Positions 40,349 to 50,000 of a stretch of 64,000 bases of DNA are shown piece by piece; within the stretch, counting starts at the first letter, position 1, and each line of letters starts with the position of its first letter. Origin of the DNA: Planctomycetota bacterium. Lineage in GTDB: Bacteria; Planctomycetota; Planctomycetia; Planctomycetales; Planctomycetaceae. A model generated the notes under the pieces. The model saw nothing but the letters and a program-made list of their open reading frames with translations, made no database searches and was not told the origin of the DNA. The position numbers and the translations under genes were made by a program. The stretch is from assembly GCA_014584345.1 (NCBI GenBank), contig JACTNB010000016.1, forward strand, positions 1 to 64,000, written 5' to 3'.

Positions 40349-41167
40349 TCAGTCGCGCTTGGCGGGCGACTCCGGTGGACCATAGATCAACACCGGAATG
40401 CGAAGTTCGGGATATTCGGCATCATTGGTTTCAATTTCCACGTAACCCGTCTTGCGACCGGACGGAATCGCACCGGCAACGGTCAGATGGAATGTCCAGA
40501 GGCGATGACCATACTCATCCCGTCCCGCCTGGGGGATATCCACGGACAGGAATTCCCCCTCGAGTCTCAGATCCAGGAGTTCCAGGTCGTAGCCCTCGCG
40601 AAAATCGGTAATGGTGACTTTCTGTTGTGTCGGGTCGGCATTGAACTGATAGAAAATCAGCGCGCGAGGTTGAACCATTACCTTTTTTTCAGGCACATCG
40701 ACGCGAAACACGACCTGGCTCGATTCCTGTTCCTTTCCGGCTATCCGATAATCGATCATGACTTCGTATTCATGAGGGCCAGCCGACTCCGAGGAGGTAT
40801 CGACCTCCAGGTAAAACTCTCCCGCTTCTCCCGGAGTGTATCCTTCCGGGGGTTGCAGCAATCGGGTCGTCACGCAGCCGCAGCTTGGTTTGATGCGATC
40901 TATTTTCAAGGGGGCTTCGGCGGCATTATGGAATTCAAACCGACCGATCGCCTTCCCCTCGCGGAGATCGAATTCCCGCAGATGGATCATGTGGATGTGC
41001 ATGGCGAGCGGTCGCATCTCGGCCTGCGGGAGTCGCGTGTGCTCCGTGGGACGGGCGAAGCCCCATCCTAGAGAGACCAGACTGGGCATCAGGCAAATCA
41101 GAAACGTCGTCGCCGCGATCAATCGCGGGCGTACTCCCATTCGCGAATTTACGTGAGGCATGGCCAT
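40349..41167 (-). CDS. DUF1573 domain protein, exported
   Basis: A 272-residue protein with an N-terminal hydrophobic segment (LIAATTFLICLMPSLVSLGW) that acts as a signal peptide or anchor. The following domain has the DUF1573 signature: GRFEFHNAAEAPLKIDRIKP followed by SCGCVTTRL, then GEAGEFYLEVDTSSESAG. These proteins have an immunoglobulin-like beta fold and are common in planctomycetes and Bacteroidetes. Their function is unknown. The C-terminal part repeats a similar beta pattern (TGYVEIETNDAEYPELRIPV). It follows a BamE-like lipoprotein gene on the same strand by 41 bases, so the two are likely co-transcribed. Confidence 0.85.
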   Translation of the reverse strand: MAMPHVNSRMGVRPRLIAATTFLICLMPSLVSLGWGFARPTEHTRLPQAEMRPLAMHIHMIHLREFDLREGKAIGRFEFHNAAEAPLKIDRIKPSCGCVTTRLLQPPEGYTPGEAGEFYLEVDTSSESAGPHEYEVMIDYRIAGKEQESSQVVFRVDVPEKKVMVQPRALIFYQFNADPTQQKVTITDFREGYDLELLDLRLEGEFLSVDIPQAGRDEYGHRLWTFHLTVAGAIPSGRKTGYVEIETNDAEYPELRIPVLIYGPPESPAKRD

Positions 41168-41208
41168 CGAGGCGTTCCAATAAAAGACGGACGGTAAACA
41201 ATCAGGAG

Positions 41209-41760
41209 TCAAAGATCGTCCGAGGAAACGGAGATGCCGATTCGGGCACCGTCCAGGGACTTCAACTCCTCGCGGAAATTATCAAAGTTGATCAGATGGT
41301 CATCGCGAAACACGAACATGTACACATTCCCTTCGCGATCCGGGCCCCAGCGATACACCAGGTCATCGGAGCGATACAATCCTCCCTCGCCCAGAATTTC
41401 CTGATCCCGGAATTCCCGTTCGCCCTCTTCGCCGATGACGGAGTCCACATCCTTCTTGCTCATTCCATTCTTCAACCGATGGGTCACCAGCCATCGCAAA
41501 GAGTCCGCGGAATGACTGGCCAGATACTCCTCGCGCTGTCGCTGTTCTTCACCGTATCTGGTTTCTGCGCCTCCCGACTGCGTCAGAAAGCCACCCATTT
41601 GCCCACACCCTGCTCCCCAGAAAACGCTGGCCAACAGGCAGGCCCAGCCCACTATTCCGCCCAAGCGATAGCTCCTGCCTGTTTGGGACTGGGTTTGAAC
41701 CAATCGCTCGGAAGGCAGGAACATCGAATGTGGGCCGGTGACGGGCGATGCCGGGTTCAT
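41209..41760 (-). CDS. Lipoprotein with BamE/SmpA-like domain
   Basis: The 183-residue product has a long N-terminal tail followed by a lipoprotein signal (IVGWACLLASVFWGAGC, lipobox Cys at about 52). The mature domain begins with WLVTHRLKNGMSKKDVDSVI and ends YMFVFRDDHLINFDNF. This is the pattern of the small alpha/beta SmpA/BamE-like outer-membrane domain, in which the opening 'GMSxxxV' helix precedes a beta-sheet. A role in outer-membrane assembly is possible but inferred. It is upstream of the DUF1573 gene. Start at ATG 41760; the open frame extends a further 22 codons. Confidence 0.72.
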   Translation of the reverse strand: MNPASPVTGPHSMFLPSERLVQTQSQTGRSYRLGGIVGWACLLASVFWGAGCGQMGGFLTQSGGAETRYGEEQRQREEYLASHSADSLRWLVTHRLKNGMSKKDVDSVIGEEGEREFRDQEILGEGGLYRSDDLVYRWGPDREGNVYMFVFRDDHLINFDNFREELKSLDGARIGISVSSDDL

Positions 41761-41989
41761 GGGGGACTCATCCTTGGGAATAGGACCTCGACTCTCCCCT
41801 TGCGGAAAGGGAACTTCGGGGACCATGCCTGGCGCTTGGGGAAAATCTTATTGCACCTCGCGGAAAGGAGAAATCAGCATATCTCATCGCGTAACAACGC
41901 CGAACCCCAATCGTTGGCCGGGCTATCCATGGCCAGGATTTGTAAATATTTCCAGAACCTGGCTCCCGCGGATGGGGTTTCGGGCTGTT

Positions 41990-42364
41990 TCAGCAGGAGT
42001 GCGTACCCGGGCGCAGTTCCAGTTGATAACGGCTCAATCCCGAGAGCTGCAATTGCCCAGTGATCTGTTCTTTGCGATCCTGCGTTGCATTTCCATAAAA
42101 AATACAGCGAATCAGGGTGCCCGTCACCACCGTTGCGACGGCACTCACCCGGGTGGGGAGCCGATAGGGTTTCAGGTCTGCAAAAAATTCCTCGGAGCTG
42201 CAGCATTCACCGTATTTTTCCCCCTGATACAGGAACTCTATCCCATCCAAATCGTCGCTCCACTGGTAATCGAATGGTCCGTAGCGCTGGCGTCGATGAA
42301 ACACCCAGAAGCGGGTTTCATCCAGCCAGATGCCATAATCGGGAGGCAAATAGGGCAACGTCAC
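41990..42364 (-). CDS. Conserved planctomycete-type small protein, unknown function
   Basis: A 124-residue soluble protein rich in aromatic residues near its N-terminus (PPDYGIWLDETRFWVFHRRQ, RYGPFDYQWSDDLDGIEFLY). It continues EEFFADLKPYRLPTRVSAVA, followed by a mildly hydrophobic C-terminal stretch. The sequence looks protein-like and constrained, and I recall similar short proteins in planctomycetes, but I cannot name a family. The start is a GTG at 42364 with GGA about 9 bases upstream. Gene on the same strand as the BamE-like gene, separated by 229 bases. Confidence 0.6.
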   Translation of the reverse strand: MTLPYLPPDYGIWLDETRFWVFHRRQRYGPFDYQWSDDLDGIEFLYQGEKYGECCSSEEFFADLKPYRLPTRVSAVATVVTGTLIRCIFYGNATQDRKEQITGQLQLSGLSRYQLELRPGTHSC

Positions 42365-42854
42365 AAGTATTCCTGTAGGGAGTGTCCGCGGACAAGGGGA
42401 TCACCGTTGCCTTTGCGTGTGGACATTGGCGAGAGGGGTACCTGGTGCAAGGCGGTCGAATTCTATCCCCGAAATCGACTTGCGGAGAAGGCCAAAATGA
42501 CGCACCCCGAGGGAAAGTCCGACCGCGGAGAATTTCAAACGAAAACAGACCGGGGGGTTCGCACGAAAAATTAAAATTTAAGTCACGATTGCGCTTGACA
42601 GTTATCCCCCCGCCCAACATAAAACGAACATTGCTAAACCATGGGAACGCGGATGGCCGATTTCACTGGCATTCAAAAAAATTAGCGAATTTGATTTACA
42701 ACGGAATTTCGAATGGCTACTGTTCCGTCCCTTGGACGATCCTCGTGACAGGATCGCCTTCCAGGAACGAACGAGTCTGTGTCATCGTTAACAGGGCAGG
42801 TCATCCAGTCTGTCAGAGCAGTTTTTATTATCGCAGCACGAGGACGTAAACATC
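42365..42854. other. Divergent intergenic region
   Basis: It separates the leftward small gene from the acidic-protein gene. No coding sequence is convincing. The right part (about 42540-42720) is richer in A and T, as expected for a promoter region, but no clear hexamer pair was identified. Confidence 0.4.
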
Positions 42855-43202
42855 ATGCCGGGAGTCATCAGAAGTTTTGATGCGGGGTCAACCCACTTCG
42901 CCTCGGAATTGGAAGACATCAGAACTCAAGCCCACGTTATTGCCGCGCTCGATGACGAAGACGAGGAGATGTTCGACCTCGATCTCGACGACGAGGACGA
43001 CGACGATCTTGACGACGAGGACGACGACGATCTCGAGGACGAACTCGACGACGAAGAATTCGAGGACGAGGACGAAGACTTCGACGACGAAGATCTGGAT
43101 GACGAGGAATTCGACGAGGAATTCGAAGAGGAAGACTTCGACGACGAGGACGACGACGAAGACGATGACCTCGATGATTTCGAGGACGAGGAAGAATTCT
43201 AG
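42855..43202 (+). CDS. Extremely acidic Asp/Glu-rich protein
   Basis: A 115-residue protein. The first 31 residues look ordinary (MPGVIRSFDAGSTHFASELE..). From about residue 33 to the end it consists almost only of Asp and Glu, broken at intervals of three to seven residues by a single Leu, Phe or Met (DDEDEEMFDLDLDDEDDDD and onwards). No basic residue occurs in this tail. GAGG lies about 10 bases before the ATG, and a good terminator follows, which supports a real short transcript. Possible roles are calcium or basic-protein binding, or nucleic-acid mimicry; none is shown. The periodic codons GAC/GAG/GAT make the DNA a cryptic repeat. Confidence 0.75.
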   Translation: MPGVIRSFDAGSTHFASELEDIRTQAHVIAALDDEDEEMFDLDLDDEDDDDLDDEDDDDLEDELDDEEFEDEDEDFDDEDLDDEEFDEEFEEEDFDDEDDDEDDDLDDFEDEEEF

Positions 43203-43266
43203 GACCGGCGCCCTGCCGTCAGGCCTGCTCGTGGGCCCTGCGCCCGCGGTGAGAACACGTACTGTC

Positions 43267-43299
43267 AAGGGATGAGATTATTGCTCATCCCTTTCTTTT
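43267..43299 (+). terminator. Intrinsic terminator after the acidic-protein gene
   Basis: A 10-base stem AAGGGATGAG / CTCATCCCTT (43267-43276 and 43284-43293) with a 7-base loop, followed by TCTTTT, 65 bases after the stop codon and just before the purine nucleoside phosphorylase gene. Confidence 0.85.
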
Positions 43300-43326
43300 G
43301 CGCACGATTGGAATCCGAGGCTCCCC

Positions 43327-44151
43327 ATGCTGCAACTGGCCGCGAAAATTCAGGTGGCAACCGAGACTGTCGCTCGTCAATACACGAAAACACCACGCGT
43401 GGGGTTGATTCTGGGAACCGGGCTTTCCGGTTTGTCGCAACGCATCGAAGACCAGGTGGTGCTTCCCTACGAACAAATTCCCCACTTCCCGCATTCCACG
43501 GTCGAATCGCACACCGGGCAACTGGTGTGCGGCACACTTGCCGGGCAAAACATCGTCGCCATGGAAGGACGATTCCATTACTACGAGGGCTACTCCCTCC
43601 AGGAAGTCACCTTCCCCGTCCGGGTCATGAAACAGTTGGGTTGCGAGATCCTGCTGGTCACCAATGCCGCTGGAGGCATGAATACCCAGTACAACCTGGC
43701 CGATATCATGATCATCGAGGACCACATCAACCTGATGCCGGAAAATCCGCTCCGGGGCGTGAACGATCCCCAACTCGGCCCCCGGTTTCCCGATATGTCC
43801 GCTCCCTACGATCGTGATCTGCTGCAACTGGCGCGAAATTCGGCGCTCGAACTGCAAATTCCGCATCATACCGGGGTCTTTGTCGCGGTTCCCGGGCCAA
43901 ACCTGGAAACGCGGGCCGAGTATCGCATGCTCAAGGCCTTTGGAGCCGACGTTGTCGGCATGTCCACCGTCCCCGAAGTGATCGTCGCGCAACACGCGGG
44001 GTTAAGGGTACTGGGGTTTTCCGTTGTGACCGATATGTGCCTGCCCGATGCCCTGGAACCGGTCGAGCTTCCCAAAATCCTCGAAGTCGCCGCTCGCGGC
44101 GGAGAACGCCTGGCGCGACTCATTCCCAAAGTCATCGAGCAGTTGACATGA
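43327..44151 (+). CDS. punA: Purine-nucleoside phosphorylase (trimeric type)
   Basis: The enzyme cleaves purine nucleosides with phosphate to free base and ribose-1-phosphate in purine salvage. The 274 residues carry the trimeric PNP pattern: GLILGTGLSGLSQRI (phosphate loop), FPHSTVESHTGQLVCG, AMEGRFHYYEGYSLQE, LLVTNAAGGMN, and the late GADVVGMSTVPEVIVAQHAG followed by FSVVTD. The ATG at 43327 is preceded by GAGG. The stop codon overlaps the start of nnrE as ATGA, so the two are coupled. Confidence 0.95.
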   Translation: MLQLAAKIQVATETVARQYTKTPRVGLILGTGLSGLSQRIEDQVVLPYEQIPHFPHSTVESHTGQLVCGTLAGQNIVAMEGRFHYYEGYSLQEVTFPVRVMKQLGCEILLVTNAAGGMNTQYNLADIMIIEDHINLMPENPLRGVNDPQLGPRFPDMSAPYDRDLLQLARNSALELQIPHHTGVFVAVPGPNLETRAEYRMLKAFGADVVGMSTVPEVIVAQHAGLRVLGFSVVTDMCLPDALEPVELPKILEVAARGGERLARLIPKVIEQLT

Positions 44152-44843
44152 CTCCCTGCCTTTCCCGCGAACAGTCCCGCCTGGTGGACCAGATCGCACT
44201 GGAACAGTACCACATCCCCGGCGTGGTCTTGATGGAAAATACCGGACGCAACTGTGCCGAACTTCTGCTGGCCCAGGAACCAAACGGACCAGTCACGATT
44301 CTCGTGGGCAAGGGGAACAACGCAGGGGATGGTTTCGTAATCGCCCGCCACCTGCACAACCGCCAAGTCGACGTCCGGCTCGTTCTGGTGACCTCTCCCG
44401 AGCAATTTCAAGGCGATGCCCTCGCCAACTGGCGTATCGTCCAGGCGATGCGGATCCCCTGGACTGCTTGGCAGCCAACCAACACAAATTCCCCGGCCCT
44501 CCCTTGGATGCGCGATTCCTGCTGGATCGTGGATGCCCTGCTGGGAACGGGCATTCAGGGAATGGTTCGCGAACCCTTTGCCGGCATCATTTCCGCGGCC
44601 AATCGGCAGGCTCTGCGGCCCGATGGCCCCCGGATCCTGGCAATCGATCTCCCTTCCGGACTGGATTGCGACACGGGCCAGATCCTGGGTGTCTGCATTC
44701 AAGCCGATCTCACCGCCACTTGCGTTGCCCCCAAGACCGGTTTTCGCCAGAATGAAGGGCTAAGCCACACCGGCAAAGTCCATGTGATCGATATCGGCGT
44801 CCCCCACGAAGTCCTGGAACAGGTTTCCTCGTTGTCGGGTTGA
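44148..44843 (+). CDS. nnrE: NAD(P)H-hydrate epimerase (YjeF_N domain)
   Basis: The 231-residue protein is a stand-alone YjeF N-terminal domain that epimerises damaged NAD(P)H hydrates for repair. Motifs are SRLVDQIALEQYHIPGVVLM, MENTGRNCAELL, ILVGKGNNAGDGFVIARHL, and the late VDALLGTGIQGMVREPF and AIDLPSGLDCDTG. The C-terminal dehydratase domain found in NnrD fusions is absent and is not seen nearby. Its start overlaps the purine nucleoside phosphorylase stop codon (ATGA). Confidence 0.93.
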   Translation: MTPCLSREQSRLVDQIALEQYHIPGVVLMENTGRNCAELLLAQEPNGPVTILVGKGNNAGDGFVIARHLHNRQVDVRLVLVTSPEQFQGDALANWRIVQAMRIPWTAWQPTNTNSPALPWMRDSCWIVDALLGTGIQGMVREPFAGIISAANRQALRPDGPRILAIDLPSGLDCDTGQILGVCIQADLTATCVAPKTGFRQNEGLSHTGKVHVIDIGVPHEVLEQVSSLSG

Positions 44844-44939
44844 ACGTTCGCTCCCTCGGGTCACCACAACTTCCTGACAGCTTTTCTCCGTTGCCGAAGT
44901 CACTGCTTCGCGCATCGCTTCGGAGACACGAGAGTATTC

Positions 44940-46757
44940 ATGACAACATCACAATCCACTCTCTCCGCCAGACACGACATCGAAACGTCCCTGGCCGAAT
45001 GCCGTCAACTCCTGTTGAATGCACGCAATTCAGCAGGACACTGGGAAGGCGAACTCTCTACCTCGGCCCTCTCCACGGCTACCGCCGTGATGGCCCTGCA
45101 TCAGGTTTTCACCCATAACAGCCCGGTTGCGGAACGCGAACAACTGCCGCCTTGGATTCAGGCAGGACTGCGCTGGCTGCGCACCCACCGCAACCCGGAT
45201 GCCGGCTGGGGCGATACCACGCTCAGTCTCAGTAATATCTCCACTACCATGCTGGTGCGGTCCGTGTTGGCAGCCACCGCCGGGAAGTATGGTGAGGCCT
45301 CCACCTTCGATGCCGATTTCCTTACCGAAACCGATGCCTACATCTCGCGCATCGGCGGTGTCGAGGCAGTCAGGCGGCGTTACGGCACCGATCGCACCTT
45401 TTCCGTCCCCATTCTGCTGCAGTGCGCCCTGGGTGGACTGGTCGAATGGAAACAGGTCGAACAACTCCCCTACGAACTGGCCTGTCTTCCGGCGAACTGG
45501 TACAAGTGGGCTCAATTGCCGGTCGTCAGTTACGCCTTGCCCGCCTTGATCGCGATTGGGTTGGCCCGTCACCGCCGACGCCCCACCCGGTTTCTGCATT
45601 GGCGCTGGCTGCGAAATATGGTCACCCCCTCCGCGTTGAAGGTGCTGCAACGCATTCAACCGACCACGGGGGGCTTTCTGGAAGCGACTCCACTCACCAG
45701 CTTTGTCACCATGAGCCTGGTAGCCGCCGGCGAGTACAATCACCCCGTGATTCACGAGGCCACGCGGTTTCTGGTGGCTTCGGTCCGGCCGGATGGGAGT
45801 TGGCCGATCGATACCAATCTCGCCACCTGGGTCACCACGCTCAGCGTGAATGCTCTCGATGAGGAATTGCCCGAGGAGGCCGTCGACCCGATTCTCGACT
45901 GGCTGTTAAAGCAGCAATATCAAACCGTGCATCCCTACACAAACGCCGACCCTGGGGGCTGGGCCTGGACCGATCTCCCCGGGGGCGTGCCCGATGCCGA
46001 CGACACCCCCGGAGCCATTCTGGCCCTGCTCAAGCTCAGGCACCGAACATCCGCGAGCAATCAAACTCGCATCGACGACGCCGCCCGCCGTGCCGTGCAC
46101 TGGCTGTTAAGTCTTCAGAATCGCGATGGAGGTTGGCCGACTTTTTGTCGTGGCTGGGGCAAATTGCCGTTCGACCGCAGTTCGCAGGATATCACCGCCC
46201 ACGCCCTCCGCGCCATAAATCAGGTTCTCGCGATCTCGCCCCAGGTGGCCCCTTTCACGGCCCGCTGCCGCCAGGCCCTCGCGCGGGGGTATGCCTATCT
46301 GTTGAGGCAGCAACGTGCCAATGGTGCCTGGGTTCCCCTGTGGTTCGGCAATCAGCACGCTCCCGAGGACGAGAACCCCGTCTATGGCACCGCGAGATGC
46401 CTGCTGGCTTTCCCACCCGAGGAAGCCACGCAACCCGATGCTCCCCCGCGGCAGGGAATTCGGTTTCTGGAATCGGTGCAGAACGACGATGGGGGCTGGG
46501 GTGGGGACCGGGGCTGCGTTTCTTCCGTGGAGGAAACGGGGCTGGCACTCGAAGCGCTGGTGCATATGAAAGGGGATCCGAGCCGCATCGCCCGCGGGGC
46601 GCGCTGGTTGAGCCAGCAAGTGAAATCGGGAGCTGTTACCACCGCAGCACCGATTGGTTTTTATTTCGCGAAGTTGTGGTATTTCGAAAAGCTGTATCCG
46701 CTCATTTTTGCCACTGCGGCACTCCTCCAGATCCGCAACTGTCATTCCGAACAGTAA
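44940..46757 (+). CDS. Squalene-hopene-cyclase-like terpene cyclase
   Basis: A 605-residue class II terpene cyclase with the double alpha-barrel pattern. The acid-donor DxDD motif is PDADDTPGA (about residue 343). QW-type repeats occur along the chain, such as DAGWGDTTLSLSN, DGSWPIDTN, NRDGGWPTFCRGWG, ANGAWVPLWFG and NDDGGWGGD. It is slightly shorter than typical squalene-hopene cyclases, so the substrate (squalene or a shorter polyprene) is open. No transmembrane helix is expected, but it is probably membrane-associated. The gene follows nnrE by 96 bases on the same strand. No squalene synthase (hpnC/D/E) is in the window. Confidence 0.87.
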   Translation: MTTSQSTLSARHDIETSLAECRQLLLNARNSAGHWEGELSTSALSTATAVMALHQVFTHNSPVAEREQLPPWIQAGLRWLRTHRNPDAGWGDTTLSLSNISTTMLVRSVLAATAGKYGEASTFDADFLTETDAYISRIGGVEAVRRRYGTDRTFSVPILLQCALGGLVEWKQVEQLPYELACLPANWYKWAQLPVVSYALPALIAIGLARHRRRPTRFLHWRWLRNMVTPSALKVLQRIQPTTGGFLEATPLTSFVTMSLVAAGEYNHPVIHEATRFLVASVRPDGSWPIDTNLATWVTTLSVNALDEELPEEAVDPILDWLLKQQYQTVHPYTNADPGGWAWTDLPGGVPDADDTPGAILALLKLRHRTSASNQTRIDDAARRAVHWLLSLQNRDGGWPTFCRGWGKLPFDRSSQDITAHALRAINQVLAISPQVAPFTARCRQALARGYAYLLRQQRANGAWVPLWFGNQHAPEDENPVYGTARCLLAFPPEEATQPDAPPRQGIRFLESVQNDDGGWGGDRGCVSSVEETGLALEALVHMKGDPSRIARGARWLSQQVKSGAVTTAAPIGFYFAKLWYFEKLYPLIFATAALLQIRNCHSEQ

Positions 46758-47056
46758 ACGCCAGCGTCGGAGGATGACGGACGGATTGCTGAAAAATCCG
46801 CGGGCGGCGGCGACTCTGCGCCATAGGCTGAAACAAGCCTTCCAGTGGCCCACTTCCCCCGGCGTAAGAACCGCTCGTTTCAGCATTCCAATCAGGAACC
46901 TGACCGAAATCCGGCGGTTGAAAACCTCGAAAAACCGGATGTGCGTGCGCAATTCGTACAAAATTTTGCACCAAATCTGCAAGACTTCCCTCTCCCCTGC
47001 CTGCATAATGAAGTGTTGATATCGTTGCCGTTACAACCCTCACGAGGCGCGACAGA
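46758..47056. other. Intergenic region, no feature recognised
   Basis: Between the terpene cyclase gene and the first PSD1 gene. No gene, terminator or clear promoter is recognised. Confidence 0.4.
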
Positions 47057-50000
47057 ATGAACGCACGCGTACTGCAACTTTTCCTCGGATTGGGAACCCT
47101 GTTGATCCTGGCTCCCGCCGGGGGGCTTTCGCTTCCCGTTCAAGCCGGAGAATCTCACAGCTTCAGCCGCGACATCCAGCCCTTGCTTGCCAAGCACTGC
47201 GTACTGTGTCACGGACCAGACGACGATTCCGCCGGACTGCGGCTGGATCAGCACGACAGGGCCTTGGCTGTGCTCGAATCGGGGCAGCGAGCCATTGTTC
47301 CAGGTCAACCCGAAGCAAGTGCACTGCTCCAGCGTGTCTCCGCGACCGACCCCGCGGTCCGCATGCCTCCCGAGGGAGACCCGTTAACGCCACGTGAAAT
47401 CGAAATGCTGCGTGAATGGATCCGCGGGGGCGCCCGCTTCGAGGAACACTGGGCTTTTCGTCCGGTGAAGGAACCTCCACTGCCGCGTCTGCACAACGTG
47501 AACTGGCCTCGCAATCCCATCGATCATTTTGTGCTGGCGCCGCTCGAACAGGCTCGACTTCTACCCTCTCCGGAAGCCGAACCGACAGTCCTCGTCAAGC
47601 GTTTGTATTACGACCTCGTCGGTCTCCCACCTGCACCAGCCGATGTCGATGCCTTCATGGCCGACTTCGCCCGGAATCCGGATGCCGCCTATGAAACGCT
47701 GGTTGATCGCCTGCTGGCCTCCGAACACTTTGGCGAGCGCTGGGGGCGGCACTGGCTCGACATGGCGCGGTACGCCGATTCCGATGGCTACGAGAAGGAC
47801 AATCCCCGCCCCGACGCCTGGCGGTATCGCGACTGGGTCATCGAGGCGATCAACCGGGATCTCCCCTTCGATCAATTCACTATCGAACAGTTGGCCGGAG
47901 ATCTGCTTCCCGGGGCTTCGCCACTTCAGCAACTCGCCACCGCCTTCCATCGCCAGACTTTGACCAACACCGAGGGGGGCACGGATAAGGAAGAATTCCG
48001 CGTTGAAGCCACGTTCGACCGCACCGAAACCACGGGATCGATCTGGCTGGGCCTTACGCTAACCTGTGCCCGCTGCCATTCCCACAAATACGACCAGATC
48101 TCGCAACGCGAATACTATCAGTTGTTTGCCTTCTTCAATAACTGTAATGAAGTGAACACGGAAATCGCCCGTAGCGAAGCCGCCCTGGAAAAATATCAGC
48201 GGGACAAAGCCGTTTACGACGCCCGTGTCGCCGAATTGCGACAGCAATACACACAGGCCCGCCAAGCCCTGCAGCCGGAAATCGACACCTGGACCGCGGA
48301 AATGTCGGCCCTCTGGGCCGATCGCGACGAATCGCCACCGGAACTCCACCCCTTGACTCTCGTCTCCGCCAAGGCAACCAGCCAGGCAACCCTTTCTCCC
48401 CAGGAAGAGGGGGCCCTGCTCGTCTCCGGCCCTGTCGCCGACAAGGACAGCTACACACTCGTTTTTGAACTCCCCGAACTGCCGCTCACCGGATTGAGGC
48501 TGGAGGTTCTGCCGGAAGAATCGCTCCCCGCGTCCGGTCCCGGGCGGGCCGATAATGGCAATTTCGTCCTCAGCGAACTGCGGGCCTTTGTCAGCGAAAC
48601 CCAGGATTTCAAGAAACCGGAACGGATCCCGTTCGTGCATGCCGAGGCGGACTACGCCCAGGAAAAATTCCCGGCTCCCGGCGCGCTTTCCACCGAGGCA
48701 AAATCGGGTTGGGCCATCGGCCCCCGCATGGGAGAGCCCCATCACTGGACCGCCTACACCAGCCAGCCCCGGGAACCGGCCTCGCATAAGTTCCTGCAAA
48801 TCGTGCTCGATCAACAATACGGCGGCAAGCATCTGCTGGGCCGATTCCGACTCTCGCTGATTTCCCGTTTCGATCCCACGCGGGCACTCCCCAGCCCCGT
48901 GATCGAGGCACTGCGGACACCAGCCGAAAACCGCAGCGGCGAACACCTCGAACAACTCGCTGAATACGTCGCCTCCCTGCATCCGGAGACGGCCAAGCTT
49001 GCCACCGATCTGAAAACCCTGCTCCAACAGGCCCCCCCCTCGCCAATGATGTCCGTCCGCGTCATCGCTCCTGCCGCCCGGACCACCAAATTGCTCACGC
49101 GGGGGGACTTTCTGCAACCTGCCGATGAAGTCACCGCCGAGGCCTTCGCGGTCATCAGCCGCACTCATCCGCTCGCCTCGCGCCAGCCGGAACACCCGCC
49201 CGATCGACTCGATCTGGCCCGCTGGCTCGTGGATGCACGCCATCCCCTCACGCCCCGCGTGACCGTCAATCATGTCTGGGCCTACCTGTTTGGCCGAGGG
49301 ATTGTTCCTACCGTTAACGACTTCGGCGTCCGCGGCGAACACCCGACGCACCCCGAACTGCTCGACTGGCTGGCCTGGCATTTCCCGCGCGACATGCAGT
49401 GGAGCCGAAAGCAGTTGATCAAGACAATCGTCCTGTCCGCCACGTATCGGCAAGCCTCCGTGCATCGCCCCGAACTTCAGGAGGTCGACCCCAACAACCG
49501 CCTGCTGGCACGCCAGAATCGCCTCCGCGTTCAAGCGGAAGTGGTCCGCGATCTTTACCTGGCCGCCGGGGAGTTGCTCAGTCCGAAAATTGGTGGCCCC
49601 AGTGTTTTTCCGCCCCTCCCACCCGGCGTGGCGGAACTCAGCTACGCCAACAATTTCAAATGGGTCACCAGCACGGGGGAAGATGCCTACCGGCGGGGCA
49701 TGTACACGTTCTTCAAACGGACCGCGCCCCACCCCACGCTGATGAGCTTCGACTGTCCCGATTCCAATACGACCAGCCTGATTCGCGAAACCAGTAATAC
49801 GCCGCTGCAGGCCCTGGTGACCTTGAACAACGTAGTCTTCACGGAAGCGGCCCAGGCCCTGGCCCGGCGCGTCTTCTTGGCAGGGGGGAGTGATCGGGAT
49901 AAAATCACCCTGGCCTTGCGCATCTGCATCGTACGCCCTCCCGACAGCGCGGAAGTAGACCGCTTCGAATCGCTGCTGCAGACGGCCCGGGCTTACTATC

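Noticed and set aside
42960..43200. The GAC/GAG-rich stretch as a microsatellite rather than a gene
   Set aside because: The frame is kept with spaced Leu and Phe codons, a plausible start and a terminator, so a coding origin is more likely, although the repeat nature is noted as a finding.
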